Of a DNA stretch of 64,000 nt, positions 11,531 through 24,560 are shown piece by piece. The notes beneath the pieces were generated by a model that ran no database searches, was not told where the DNA came from, and worked only from the letters and a program-made list of their open reading frames with translations. The position numbers and the translations under genes are program-made. The DNA is taken from positions 930,001-994,000 of the forward strand of contig KV748235.1 in NCBI GenBank assembly GCA_001692895.1. Reading direction: 5' to 3'. The DNA comes from Cenococcum geophilum 1.58 (lineage: Eukaryota > Ascomycota > Dothideomycetes > Gloniales > Gloniaceae). The first letter of the stretch is position 1. Every line of letters starts with the position of its first letter.

Positions 11531-12677
11531 CCCTAAAGGGTTGGCGTTACTATTGGCTGCAGAATATAGATAAGAAACGATAACTTAAAAGTTACTAGAT
11601 AAGGGAGCTAATGTCTAAGTGATAAATGATTTTAGTTGGACGCCACTATTACTAGCCGCAAGTAACGGGTATAAGGCGGTAGTGAAGTTACTGCTTGTGC
11701 AGGATGGCGTTAATATAAACTTTAAGGATTCTAACTAGGAATAAATACTACTGTCATTGGCGGCAGAAAATAAGCATAAGGTGGTAGTGAAGCTGCTTCT
11801 TATAAGGGGTAGTATTAATCCAAATTCCGAGGATAAATGTGGTGCTATACCGCTATTGTTAGCTGCAGAATGTGGACGCGAGGTAGTAGTAGAGCTACTA
11901 CTTGCGCGGGATGATGTTAATCCAGATCCTAAAAACGCTCTTAGAGAGACGCCGCTGCTATAGGCCGTGAGAAACGGGCATAAGGCGGTAGCGAAGCTAC
12001 TACTCGCGCAGAGAGGCGTTAGCCTAAACCCTAAGGGCTTCCATAATCGGACGCCTCTATTATTAGCTGCAGAAAAGGGGTATAAAGCGGTGGTAAAGTT
12101 ACTGCTCTAAAAGGACGGCATTAACCTAAACTCTACCGATATTTAAGGTCGGACCCCCCTCTTATAGGCTGCTAGTGGTGGGCACACAACAGTAATAGAT
12201 TTACTGCTTATGGATGGTGTTGACCCTAATGCCAGTAATAATAATAACCAGACGCCGCTTTTATGGTCTGCGCAGAGGGGAAGCGATATGGTGGTAAAGC
12301 TGCTACTTACGCAGAAAGACGTCGACCCTAACTCTAAGGATAGTGATGGCCGGACACCGCTCTTATGGGCTGCCCAAGATAGGTTTTAGGGTGTAGTAAA
12401 GATATTACTTAAGAATGGTGTTAACACGGAATTTAAGGATAAATATGGTGAAACGCCGTTATGGTGGGCAGCAGAGGGCTAGCACGATATTAGAGAAATA
12501 TATTCGTCGAATATATAGGTAGTACGGCTTATAGATACGAGATATAAGCTAGTAATACAGTTGCTGCTTACAGAGGACGATGCCGATATAGACTTTAACA
12601 CTATATATACCTAGAAGAAGACTAGCTATAAAGGCGTAGCAATGATATATGTTTTTATTAATTGCGTGGTTATTTAG
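11531..12677 (+). pseudogene. Ankyrin-repeat protein relic
   Basis: About eleven ankyrin repeats of roughly 33 codons follow one another in one frame. The recurring pattern is TPLLLAAENGHKAVVKLLL, then a hairpin of the type DGVNPNSKD. Breaks occur where Gln or Trp is expected: LLxAV at 11962 and 12160, LLxKDG at 12107. The last repeat ends VIQLLLTEDDADIDFN, and the frame stops at TAG 12675-12677. A short open stretch of 68 codons (11757-11963) is simply the longest gap between RIP stops. An ATG at 11261 opens about 80 codons in another frame and may be an upstream exon. Ankyrin arrays of this kind act in protein-protein interaction, often in fungal NLR-like or F-box proteins. No NACHT or NB-ARC domain is seen next to it. 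Confidence 0.9.
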
Positions 12678-12688
12678 ACAGTAAAAGG

Positions 12689-13580
12689 CTACCTAACTTC
12701 CGGTACTAAGTAAGCCGTGTTGTTAACTCTGCTATCTGCCGTCTCTCCGAATATCTCTATAGTAGCAATTCTACATTTCTGCCAATTTACTTAAAACATT
12801 TTTGGTAAGCTCTTGGCAGTCTCCGTATATTGCGTATTTAATTTAACCATGAAATGCTGTTCCTAGTGCTCGTAATAGGCAGTCCTTATTTATCCATATA
12901 ATAGAATTATAGCTCTTCCTTACCTTTGCCGCTAAGAACGTCGCCGGCTATAGCGCACCTGGAATTTTTAACTGTATACCTATAATTAGAATAAGATCTA
13001 GGTCCTAGCGTTGGGCATATTAAGAAGCAGCTAAAATTGCTTCCCCATTTAGGAGTGTCTACTTCCCTATAGAGTAGTATATCAGGTTAAAGCTAGCCGG
13101 CGCCTATAGGCCGTTTGTTTACTTTACTGCTTAATCTTTTTCTTTATATATTCTGGATAGGGCGATAGTTGTCTTCTTTGGAAGTATTTCAGATCGAAGC
13201 TCGTGCGCCACTTATACTTTTAGTATGTTACCGAATCTAGGCGGCCGTAAAGCTGTATCGTCTTCGCCTATAGGCTGCGTTTCTTTAGAACACGGTTAGG
13301 TGACAATTTCAGGTATTAATCCTCGATACTGTTAACATTTTAAGTAAAATGTTAAAGGAGACTTGGGGAAATCTTATCTAGAAGCCAGTGGAAGGGGGTA
13401 GGATTAACATAAGAAGTTCGCTTCTTTATCTTGCAATTTCCCTATGCAAATATTTCGTGGAGTCGTCGTAATTACAACTATAGATTTTAAGTATACTCTA
13501 TCCAGACTTGCTCCTAGGAGTTGTATAAAGCTTAGGGACTATTAGTGCTAATATTAGATAGTTACTTCTAACGGCTTCTG
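12689..13580 (-). pseudogene. Unknown basic-protein RIP relic
   Basis: The frame is open, apart from TAA/TAG/TGA, from about 13580 down to TAG 12689-12691. It ends only 12 bases from the stop of the ankyrin relic, so the two are convergent. Motifs include KRTSYVNPTPFHWLLDKISP, KKRSLQAKTIQLYGRLDS, KWRTSFDLKYFQRRQLSPYP and GETADSRVNNTAYLVPEVR. It is rich in Lys, Arg and (restored) Gln. I recognise no domain. Confidence 0.5.
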
Positions 13581-13779
13581 AAATAAGACCTATATATATC
13601 TATTAAAATGCTAGCATCGCTAATAATAATAATCTTCTTACTTAGTATAAATAGACTCTTAAGTGTTCTAATTAACGCCTTAAAAGAGCTTAAGGATTTT
13701 GATTTTAGAATAGGGGTTCCTATATAGGGTAGGGTTGAGTTGCTTTTTAGAAGCGGATTGCTTAACTATTTTAGCTCCA

Positions 13780-15711
13780 ATGGATTAAGAACGTAAAGGA
13801 AAGGGTAGGGTTAAGTAAAGATAAGAATAAAACTGGTTGGGGGATGCTACTAGTTATACCTTATTTTACATTAGCGAAGATCCTAAAGGGGGCGAAGCTG
13901 GTATAAGGTAGACATAGAATATATTCTAGGAATGGAGTTTCTTCTATATCCCGTATAATCTAATTAATATAATTACGCCGCCTAATAAGCTGTCTCTGTA
14001 GGGCCATCTGGAGACGCTGTATAAACTAAGGTAAAGTATAAACAACCTTGCCCTAATTATCCTAGCTGCTTAGAAATCTAAATATAGCGGGCATTAACTA
14101 AGGGGTTACCTACCATGTAAAGGCTTAGGGGATGGGCGCAGCAGTTCTATATAACTAACTAAGCTAGGGGTTTTGCTGGAACCTAAAGAATATAAGCGAA
14201 TAAATGCTATAGCGCTTTTTAAGAGTATTAAAAGCGAGAAGGCTGAGCATGCTTCGTGCATTAGAAAGCGGATACTGCAGCTTATAGCTGTCTGCTATAA
14301 TGCAGCGTCTTTAGCTAGCTTATTCCATGTGTTTTAATTCGTTTAAAGATTAAGGATCTGTTAGCTATAAAGTTAGTACGAGTTTAAACGCTTAAGGTTC
14401 TGCGTTACCAAAGGATTCTTAGGCTGAGGCATTTCAGTATTTATAACGCCTTAGCTCTGTTAGAGTGTCTCCCTTCTATAATTAGAATTTATGCAATGGC
14501 GGTCTTATAGAGATAAGATATAGCTGCACCCCTCCCTTTAAGATACCGTCCTAGGTCTTCTGTAAAGCCCGGTTTCGCGAAGGATATAAATAGGCCTGTC
14601 CCTAGCCCTCCAGTCAAAGAAACTATCTTATACTAGGAGGTGAACTAGACAGCAAACCTCTTCTTAATGGCTCTTATTTGTGGCATTTATAACGGCCCTT
14701 TCTTAGAGGATGACTTTTTTGGCTAGAGCTTTGCAGGAATCTCCGAAAATTTCATATTTAACAACTAGATAGAGACCACGCCATTTTAGGGGCAAGACGT
14801 GTTAATAGCGGGTACCTACTTTATATTAATTAACGGCATAACTAGACCTAGGGGGGTCCGCATTAACGAATTTGGCTAAACGCTTAATTCTAAAGGATAA
14901 GGTGCTAGAACTACAATATATAATAAAGCTATAGGTAATGTTAAATTTTTTGCTAAAGTTAAGGGCGTATTCTAAAATAAAGGTACATTTTAGCATATCT
15001 ATCTTTATAAAAAATCGGAATTTAAACCACTAACTTCTTTTATTAGAAAGAACCTATATTTAAGAAGAACCGGAACCTTTAAGAGCTAGGTATAAAGAAA
15101 TACCTTCTACTACGGGGCTACATCGACCTCTACATAGTAACTACGAGATTCCTACTCAGAAGGACAAACCTGCTCCGCCTCGTAGGTATAGATTGGCTAT
15201 ACAGCGTAAGCAAAAAGCCGTTGCGCCTCTTAGAAACACATCTATTATAGGTCCAATATCTGCTAAAAAGAGCGCGCGTATTAAGATAAGTCTTTTTAGG
15301 TAAGTGCGATACGGGCGTAAGCCTAATTAGAGTATGTTAACAGAAGAGATAGACTTAGGATAGACTAGAATATAGACAGAGTAGTTAGCTTTAAAGGAGG
15401 TAATAGAAGGTAAGGAAAATCATATCTTACTAATAAAGGCATAAAAGTTCAAAGAGATCCTAGACTTAGAGATAAAGAAGGCGTATAATACAGAGCCTTT
15501 AGAGGTATAAAAATCTGGGCATTAAATCCAACAGGCATTAAGGCGTTTGTTCTTAGGCTTTAAAAAAAGGGAAGACGTTAGGAGCTATAAGAATGTCCTT
15601 AATAGTTTATATAAATAACTAGATATACTATATATATAGAGCTTATAACGGAAGTAATAAGGAGAGTTATTTTATTATTAAATAAGGGAAGCGAATCTAC
15701 TATGTTCTTAA
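13780..15711 (+). pseudogene. 643-codon unknown relic, single frame
   Basis: From ATG 13780-13782 to TAA 15709-15711 one frame runs without a frameshift. Seen along it: SYTLFYISEDPKGGEAG and IPYNLINIITPPNKLSL; HLETLYKLR and LGVLLEPKEYKRINAIALF; a basic segment PPRRYRLAIQRKQKAVAP; then a charged C-terminal coiled coil (TRIQTEQLALKEVIEGKE, KFKEILDLEIKKAYN, LFLGFKKREDVRSYKNVL). TATAAATAG at 13646-13654 could be its TATA element. It faces the next relic tail to tail. I know no matching family. A DNA-binding or element-encoded structural protein is possible but not shown. Confidence 0.6.
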
Positions 15712-16035
15712 GACTAGTTGGATTTAATATTAGGAACGTTTATTTATAGTTAATGCCATATTATATATAAACTATATTAGAAATAAGCTTTAGTTCTACG
15801 CTAACTATAATTTAAGCTTAGTATCTCTTAGGTTTAGCCGGGGAAATTTTAGTTAGGCATATTCTATAGCCGAAATTCACCGGTTAAATATACTTTATAA
15901 TTATAACAGCGTAAAGAGAATATATAATAAAAATAAAAACTACTTAGATAAATTGGGTTATAAATAAGGGGCTGAAAATCACAAGGCCTTTAGAAGAATA
16001 TAGGAAAATCTAGTCCGTCTACTAGATAATAGAGG

Positions 16036-17840
16036 CTAATCCGCACTCTTCCAATCTTTAAATTTCTTAGTTAGCTATCTTAACACCGGTATAGGATCCT
16101 TACTATCGCTAAAAATTTTAGGGTCAACTAAGCTTTCTAGTTCTAATGCTAGGAGCTCTTCTCTCCCCTAGTGATCTAACTTGCTATTAAACGCTATATG
16201 CTAGTAAGCTAGAGGCCTTCTTTAAGTTAAGTCAGTCTTACCTTTAAGAAACAACATCTCTAGATCAACCTGTTCTATTTTCTAACTAGGCTCTATTACT
16301 TCAGCTATTAAATAAGACCTTATTGCCATAAGGGCTCGTAGAACGTTATCCTCCTTTCCATGTTCCTGGGCTGTAGTAATTTACTTAAGCGCTTACTCTA
16401 ACCTTTCTATAGCTGCTACGGTCCGTTTTAAGTATTCTTTATAACCGTCAACCCTTCTCTTAATTCTGTCTGTTTTTTATTATGTTTATAGTTAAAACTC
16501 CTAAAATTTGCATTAAATCTAGAGCCGTTCGTCTTAAAAGGATTTAATAGTGACATGCTCTCTAGCAAGCTTTTCTTTAAGTAATTTCGTATAGAGATAA
16601 CTCTAGTATTGCTCACAGCAGTACGGATTAGGCTTAGTAAATAGTTTAATAAAGCTCTAAGCAGAACCAATCTTAATCGCAGCTTCTTTTATATAAGTAG
16701 GGTTGGTAAAACAAATGTCTAATAGTTCCTAAGATGAATAAGTTTGATCCATTAGGGTATCTGTTAAGTATTAGTAATTAGAATTATTTTCAAGCTCTAT
16801 AGTGCTGTATACAGCGGCAAGTAGCTACAAGCGTCTATTTATATTACATTTATTTACAAACATAACGTAAAATAGGTTTATATTCTCTTAGCCGGTATAT
16901 CTAAATAGGTTTCCTAAGTGACAAGAAACCCTAGCGGCTACAGCTATATCTAGGAGGCGAGGAGGCTTGTGTCCTTTACGCCATCTCACTTATAGCTAGT
17001 AGCGTGTATGTTTTATACAGTGTAAGCGCCTAAGATATTTAGCCGCGGCACGGACATTATGTATGCACAAGCTATGCCAAAATATTATATATTACATTTT
17101 ACCTTTAACTCTAGAAAATATAGCACGTTTTAATTTAAATAGAAGTGACTAATAAATTTTAAGAGACTTAGTAGAAGCGCCAGAGTAGAAACTTTACGCT
17201 ATTTGGTTTTCGACCAGGCGCTTAATCTAACAATTAAATAGCTCTAACTGGATTCCTAGATCTAACGCTGCTTAATCTAAAGTAATTAATTGGTAAGAAC
17301 TATACCCCTCTTCTACCATAGTTTAATAATAGTAGAAAATAGCTGCGAGTTTTTGTTCCTTAGTGTATGTTGCTTCTATTAAAGGTTTCTCAAGACTTGC
17401 AACTAATTGAAGATATTATCCAGCAATGTTAAAGTAGGGAAGTGGCTCTAGCTCGAACTGATTGTTCTCTCTAGCTCTACTTTATAGACTATACTCTAAG
17501 TAGTTCCTCCTAAGTGTCCTCTACTTAACGTTGTGTTACTTACTAAGTAATTGCTTTATATAAAGGTATTAATTCTAATCCATAGCGTGCTGCTTAATAC
17601 CCTAAAACTGCTGCACGATCTCGGCAGGATTCTTTAAAGCCGTTAGTAATTAAGAAAATACCGTTAATATCTAAGATGGTTAAACAGCTTTCTTCTTAGC
17701 TTGCTTTGGTTTCCTAATCTACTTATTCGAAACGAGCGGTTTAGGTTTTACGGTTTCATTTTAAGGTATAGTTATTCGATTAATTGGCCTTTGGGGGGAA
17801 TGCGGCCTTAAAACTTAATAGACCTAAGTCGCTGGACCTA
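16036..17840 (-). pseudogene. About 600-codon unknown relic, single frame
   Basis: The frame runs from about 17840 to TAG 16036-16038. An N-terminal Pro/Lys-rich tail (RPINRITIPQNETVKPKP, KPKQAKKKAV) precedes a folded region. Its motifs include NNQFELEPLPYFNIAG, LEKPLIEATYTKEQKLAAIF, EEGYSSYQLITLDQAALDLG, RWRKGHKPPRLLDIAVAARV and LFRYTGQENINLFYVMFVNK. The C-terminus is helical (KRRVDGYKEYLKRTVAAIE). The pattern TYTKEQ...A....YY....EGYSSY...A....G is weakly reminiscent of a helix-turn-helix of the kind in Psq or Clr5-like fungal proteins, but I cannot support that firmly. An uninterrupted 80-codon frame at 16428-16670 is a shadow in another phase. Confidence 0.6.
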
Positions 17841-18153
17841 GTTATGCCCCGTTTGGTAGTGGTAATAGGCGCAATAACGTCTTATAGCTACATTTACTAT
17901 AATATAGAATGCGAGTAGCAGATATGTTTTGCGCTGGCTGTATTAATATAAAAGTTGGGTAAGAATGGTTTAATGTAGTTATAGTAAAGGTAAGGGGCTT
18001 GGGAAGAATAAGGAGATCTTCTAAAGACGTAATATAATGGCCAAGCGTTACAGATTTTCATTTCTTTGTTATAGAAGGGGGAAGTTAAGAAACCCTAAAA
18101 AATATCGAACGGAACCGAAAATCTAGTGAAATTTTGGCTAGAGTGAGGACAAA

Positions 18154-19713
18154 ATGCCCCGGCGGGATTCTGAATTTAAGTATAAAAAGTTAGTTTTCTC
18201 AGCTAATAAGGGATTTTACTCCGCAAGGAAGTGCAACCCATATGCCGAAAAAGCCTATAAACGATGGGAACCCCTAGGGGAAAATGGGCCGTATAGGGTG
18301 AGAGTCTGTATAAGCGCGTATCTCGGCTGGTTTTCTTATCTAATAAGGGATTTAAATCTATAGGGGCGCGCAACCTATGCGCTAGAAAAAGCTATGCACC
18401 ATTTAAACCCTTATAGGAAAATTAAACTTTACAAGTTTTCTAAAATACGCTTAGCCAATAAGAGAAATGGGATTCTAGCCCTTACGGACCTATTTCCGTA
18501 TTCCTACCAAAGGACATAAATAGGTAGCTAGAAAAGAGATTTTACGCTTAATAGTTTTCAGCTCCCAAAAACCGTGTAATTCTTAGTTAGGGAAGAAAAT
18601 AGGAAAATAGAAATAATAGATTAATTTTAAAATCACATCTAAAATTACTAATTAGGACAAGTCTTGCCGATTTCTTAGTCTATATAAGATTATAGTTATA
18701 ACAAAATTAATAGTATCTAGCCGAAATGGCATTAAATAATCCCCTAATATATAAGAGACACCTTAGTAATAAAGGTAATCTAATTTACAACCTAGACTAC
18801 GGTTAAGCCAACTAACTAATTTAATTATTTATATTTTAACTAAAGAGATCTAACAACTTCGCGAGGCGGAGTAGTAGTATTACGATAATATTATAATAAG
18901 CTTGGATATAATGTAAAGAAAACTTAATATTAATTAAAACCATATTAAAGAAGGGTCTACTATAAGCGGTAATAATTTTATCCTCTAAAGGTTTACCCCC
19001 TTAACAAGTACTATAGTATTAAAGGGCTCGTATAGCAAAAGTTATTTAAAGTCACTTACGAGAGGAGTTGGCGTATATATTATTTAAGTATTTATTTAGG
19101 AGGCGTCTTTAAAGGGACAGGGGAGAAATTAGAAAACAGTTCTAGTAAGTATTAGTGCGAAGTAAATAATATAAAAATACTAAATATAGGAGTAAAGAAA
19201 TACAAGAATTTACAACCTAGAAAGCTTAGTTAGTTTCCTATATAAGAAGTCCTAGGGGCTTTATAATAACCTCTTATATTAAAAGCTTTATGACCTTAGC
19301 AATAATAAGAAGTTTAGTTACGTGCCCTTTTAGTCCCTCCCTATTATATTAGAATAGATATATAACGGCGTTAGACAAAGTAGAGAATAATATAAGAAGT
19401 TTTCTGTAAATAAATTAAAGGCTACGCTTTAGCTCTCTATATATACACTTATAGGTAGCTTTATCCTAAATATGTATAAGGGAAGCCGGGGGAAACCTAC
19501 AAAAATTTCACCAAAAGGACTCTTAAGTAAGTACTTTAACTCCTCGATATATGGGTCCATAAGTACCGTATACTTAAACACGAAAAGGGGGCGCTAAGAT
19601 AGTATAGTTGCGGCTTTATCTTTAGATTTAACTTTGAGTTTAATAAAAAACTAATTAAGCCTAGGGGTATTTACATAAATTTTATTTCCAGAGGCATCTC
19701 TAACGGAGTGTAA
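18154..19713 (+). pseudogene. 520-codon unknown relic, single frame
   Basis: ATG 18154 opens a frame that holds to TAA 19711-19713 with no indel. The first 69 codons escaped stops altogether (MPRRDSEFKYKKLVFSANKG, KAYKRWEPLGENGPYRVRVC). Further on: ALEKAMHHLNPYRKIKLYKF, TTSRGGVVVLRQYYNKLGYN, YERSWRIYYLSIYLGGVFKG, TYKNFTKRTLKQVLQLLDIW and FIFRFNFEFNKKLIKPRGIY. The protein was rich in aromatic and basic residues. No domain recognised. Confidence 0.6.
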
Positions 19714-20079
19714 AAATTTATTTAGTAACAGGTTAATAGTCTCTACTATTTTTATAAGTTTGCTATACGTTAAGCTAAGAGAGACTAAGGTGGGGATAGC
19801 AGAACGTTCTCTAAGTCTTTTACTAACTCTCGTTAAATCTCTCCTTTACACTTATATTCCGCACTTATAAATTCCTATATAAGAGCTTACGCGGAGACCT
19901 AAACCTTCTATTATACCTTAGTAACTCCGTAATTTCACTCCTGCTCGATCCACTGATGTTAGTACCATTAACCTAAGCTTCTACGCGGTCATTTTGGCTT
20001 AATTCGTTAATAGGAACAGCAGTAATTAATAATTCGTTGCTATTACTTCTATACAGCGTCTTTACATTATTATCAATCA

Positions 20080-20800
20080 TCTCCTATTCTGAATTACTAT
20101 TTCTAGATAATTTGAGGCTTCTAGTAGATTAGCAATCTGGGATATTATTTCTGGGACAATAGTATATAGTGATTATTTCTTGAGCACTACCTAACGACCT
20201 ATAGGTTATATTAGCAATATCTTTATTAAAACTTAAAGTAATATATATAATACCTAATGTTACAGAGATGATAATAAACTGTGATATTAAAGAATTAGAT
20301 ATAAAAGTGAAAGTGAGTTAATTTAATAGCATGGGAGAACTAGGCATATAACCTTTATATTTCGTTTCCTTCTTAGGGTAGAGTTACAGCAGAGATAATA
20401 GGGAGAGGTAGAGTACGTTAGCTGCCCCTTGCCACATTATATAGAGCCTACTGTGAAAATTTTAATAGCTATACTTACGTCTTAGTTCACGCATTATCTG
20501 CGCCTAAGATTATAGGCGCCTAGACTAATCTAATAATATCTGTTTAAGATAAAGGAGGCAGTGTTAGGAGAAGCTATTAGCTAAGCTATTACTAAATATA
20601 AATGGCTTACTAAGGCGTATTATCTCAAACCTAATAAGTGTCTTATGATCCATTATATCAATATATAGTTACACTATTTTCAGCCATTTCCCACCCAGAT
20701 ACCCTATGCTAGCGATGCGTAACGGACACCGAATGCCCCTATAGGGCCTAGACGCATTTGTATAAATATATAAGTTAGAACTAAAAGATTCTTCTAGACG
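20080..20800 (+). repeat. Dispersed repeat R2, copy 1
   Basis: Homologous to 45660-46250 on the same strand. Shared blocks include a gcttctagtagattag / gtttctagtaggttga pair and ggttatattagcaata / ggctatattagcaaca. The gcgcattatctgcgcc type block follows, then taacggacaccg against taacggacgccg near the end. It has no convincing long reading frame in this copy. The flank 19714-20080 holds nothing I can assign. Confidence 0.7.
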
Positions 20801-21299
20801 TATTATATTAGGAGCTTCTGTAAGGGATGCTTCTACCTAAAACTATACAATGTAAGTGAAAGCAATGCCACTCTCTAAGCGCTCTACTACACTTTCTAAA
20901 GGATACAGCCTTAGTAAAAGAGTTAGAATTTAAGACTATAATATATCTAGCTGACCTAAACACCTGTTGTTATTAAATATTATAAGGAAACCCCTATTTT
21001 TAAATACCCCTAGTGGTAAACAGTCTATACTACTAGGGTAGAAACGACTTACTTTTGGGGCGCAGTATAACTAGCTTCGGAGCTCTACCTATATAATTAG
21101 TCTTATAAGTAATAGTATAAATAAAGTAGCTGCTCTACTTGTTTTAGGTCTATAACGCTTACCACTCTTCAATTTATTAGACTTCTTTTATCTACCTATA
21201 TTAGCTCTTAGACCCCTATTAATACACTACTAACTATATCTTATAAAACTAAGGAACACTTATAGCTTTCCAAACTTAAATAGGAATAAATACCTTCTA

Positions 21300-22094
21300 C
21301 ACCTACCCTAACATCTAAGGAGGTCAATCTTTACGAAAACGACTGTAATTAAGAGGGTGACACTTAAGAGGATCTAGAGTTGTACCCCGCGAGGTTTTAT
21401 CCTATAGGAGATTATAGCGAGATTAAGAAAAGCTTATCTAAGTTAACGGTGGACGATGGTAAGGCCAAGACAAGCTTGCTTAAGCCAATTAAGGACCGCA
21501 TTAAAGCCAGGATAGGCTTACTAGATACCGTTATAGACTATAAATATATTTCACTAGTGCCTAAAGGTATATTCCCAAAATACCTATATATTATTTTGTG
21601 ATGCTAATAGTTTAATAGAAAACAGTTTGGCCACTCTTATAACCCCCCTTAAATATATACCTCCTCTATATAAGGTAGTAACAATTTACAATTCCAAGGT
21701 CTTAAGCCGGAAACTAAAGTATCTTATATCGTGGTTTCCAAATTATTACTCTCCTAACGACTTAACCGGTTTTAGAAATGATAAATATAAATTATCTATA
21801 TCTACATATGGTCCTTTATAAATAGTAAACTAGTACCCTACCTAGATATTACCTAAGGCTCTACACCATAATAATCTTATATTATACTATGCTGGGAATC
21901 CGGATCTCCTTAAACGTTATACTAAGATATTTAAACCACTAAAAGATGTTATTAAAATAATAGATAAGCGTAATAGATAAAGATACGTAGGAAAATTATT
22001 AGATGGTCCACCAGAAGAGTTATTAGGGAGAAGAGTACGTAAGAGAAAGGTAGATTACCTCTAAGAAGCTAAAGGAATAAGGAATTTCTTATAA
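21300..22094 (+). pseudogene. Relic of two-copy family F1 (copy 1)
   Basis: Two frames joined near 21600-21627 give one protein. The N-terminal part is acidic (NQEGDTQEDLELYPARFYPI), then ARIGLLDTVIDYKYISLVPK and GIFPKYLYIIL. The second part reads YNSKVLSRKLKYLISWFPNY, then NDKYKLSISTYGPL, YYAGNPDLLKRYTKIFKPLK and EELLGRRVRKRKVDY, to TAA 22092-22094. A homologue lies inverted at 44823-45480, and the two also share about 150 bases of 3-prime flank. The conserved basic tail LGRRxRKRK could be a nuclear localisation signal. Family name unknown to me. Confidence 0.65.
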
Positions 22095-22429
22095 GGAAAG
22101 CTGTCTATAATTACACTCTTATCTTTTAACATTCCGTTTAGAATTACCGCGTTAATTAGATTTCCTTAACTCGTTCTTTATACGTTGCAGCTTAATTATA
22201 GTTTATTTCTATCTAAGAGTTTCTAAATTTTAAGAATATCTTATTATTAATAATTTGCTTACAGCTGTCTCTTCTAGTTAAAAGCCGGCATTAATAAGAT
22301 GTATATCTTACTTATATAAACAAACGGCCTTCCTAATCACACTTTTAAACGTTAGAGTTCTATAAACTATACTACTATTAGAAAGGGAAGAGAATTAGCA
22401 AACATATACCTACTAGAGATTGCCATATT

Positions 22430-23765
22430 TCTAGCCTCTGCCGACTACTTACTTTTAATATACCATAATAAATTAAGCGGCTGATTAGTCCTAAGAAGAC
22501 GATCCTATATTAGTCCTTTTGCTACCTAACTAATAGCTACTAACCCTTAAGTTATATCTAAAATATAGAGGACGAGTATAAAAATCAGCCGGCGATCTAA
22601 CTTAAGCGACTTATATAGAGACTTAATGGCCTAAACTTCTTAATCTGCCAAAGCGATTAGAAGCTTAATATGGACTTAGAAAGGATTAAAATCATACCTA
22701 CCATCTTTAGAAACTATACTAACGTAACCCTATAAATATAGGCACTCTAGTCATTATAAGCCTATAAGAGATACCTAATAGAGAGGAGATAAGCAGTAAT
22801 ACCAACACCACTTATAATAAAAAGGACTTTGTTAAACCCGTCTAAAGTCTATATTCCTCCATACAGGCCGTCCACAATTATAAAAGATTTGCTTTAGGAT
22901 ATAGTTAGAGTGTTACTAAAACCTTTACATTGTTATATTAAGAGGATAATACTAATGCTGGTGTTATCTAGGACTTTAAAGGACTATGTAATGGAATATA
23001 GATATGCCTAAAGAAACCCATTATAGAGACAAGTAACGCCTAGAAGTATTATATATATATACTAACTAGGTAAGATTTTCTATAGCTTTTTAAGAGTAAC
23101 AGATAGCCATATAGCCTAGGTATCATCACTCTAATATAGAAAGCCCTCTAAAGAAATTCTACCTACCGGACCTAAGCCGAAGTTTTAATATGCTAGAAGA
23201 ATAAGCTAGACAGTATAGTATAAAAGCTATAATCTAGAACTAATTAAGAGATATATTATTACTTAAGCCCTAGTTAGTCCAATATGGATCTATAGTATAC
23301 CTACAAGTACCAATGTAAGTATTAAATGTGATTTTAGGAAGATCTCATATATATAGCGGCGGAGGTAGAGGATTAAAAGTATACCAAGCAAAATAAGAAG
23401 AAAGATTAGCTGGAATCGCTTTAGTATAAGAGAAAGTTAAGGATGTGGACGTAATAAACTAAAATATATAAAGTTAAAGCAGGAGAGCTTAAGAGGTTAA
23501 TAATCCCGTAAAGTAGGCCTTAAACCACACAAACACGGCCAATCTAGCGGTATAGGAGACTTAATTGGCTTAAGTTAAGCTGCAACACTTTATTACTAAA
23601 TAGGCTGGTTCTACCGCCTAGGTATAATAGTATTATATTAATAATAAAAAGAGAGCCACAACGTTTTACAAATTTAGTGCTGCTTAAGACTCTAAGGACG
23701 CTAATAATAAGATTTGCTACAATATAGAGAAGAATACATAACGTCACAAGTACACTTAGATCTAA
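22430..23765 (+). pseudogene. Unknown relic with helical C-terminus
   Basis: One frame runs from about 22430 to about 23350 (LLTFNIPQQIKRLISPKKTI; MDLERIKIIPTIFRNYTNV from ATG 22670; YIPPYRPSTIIKDLL; IVRVLLKPLHCYIKRIILML; FYSFLRVTDSHIAQV). It then shifts to a second frame, AGIALVQEKVKDVDVINQ and HFITKQAGSTAQVQ, ending TAA 23763-23765. The shift could be an intron or an indel. An antisense 67-codon frame at 23544-23747 is a shadow. Nothing in it identifies a family. Confidence 0.5.
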
Positions 23766-24560
23766 ACTTCCTTTTTATTGCTTAGTAATTAATATATAAA
23801 TAAGTTTTTTATAAAAAAAGGAAGAGACAAGTCTACGTCTTAGGGCGTTAATAAGATGCGAAAGTTTTAGCGTAAGAGTCCCTAGGGTAGTAGCGAAAGA
23901 GATAAGATAGATAAAGATTAATTATATAGTTATTCTATTATACTAATTATTATAGGCGGGTCTTGTATTTTATACCATTGCTGTTAACAGCTAAGGTTTA
24001 GTTTTATTACGAAATCGTAGATTTAGACAATAGCTAGGTTTTAGGAATACAAATACAAGATTAAACAAATTATCTTACCGCGATCCCTAAATCCGGAAAA
24101 TGCCTTCTAAGTTTAACTTACATTTTCTGCTTTAGCTAAAAGCTCAAATCCCCGTTTCCTAGCGTAGATTATTAGTTGCAAAAACTAACAGTCGCTTTAG
24201 TTATTAATTTAACGAGGTAATATAAGACATAGGGTTTTGCTTTATCCCCGAGTTTTGCTTAATTTAAACATTAAAATTTGCTAAAACGCCAATTTGGTAA
24301 ATCGGGAGGCGGTCTACTAGCGCGGGTAAAACTTAGGCCTTAAGCCGTGTCTTATATTACGCTATAACCTTAAAGGCCGCGCGCACCCTAAGATTTAGGT
24401 AGTCCGTTTATACGACGCCCCTTATTGCGCGCGTTAACTATTACACAGCCTAGATAATTAATAGCTTGGCAAATCTGCTAGGATACTAAAGTTAGGCCTA
24501 GAGATCTCCTTAGCTATAAAGAGTAAGACTAGAGAAATAAATCGGAATACTACAAAGACT
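23766..24560. other. No assignable feature
   Basis: About 800 bases with stops in all frames. A CpG-rich patch near 24340-24440 (gcgcgcaccc, tgcgcgcg) stands out but has no reading frame or repeat that I can see. Confidence 0.45.
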
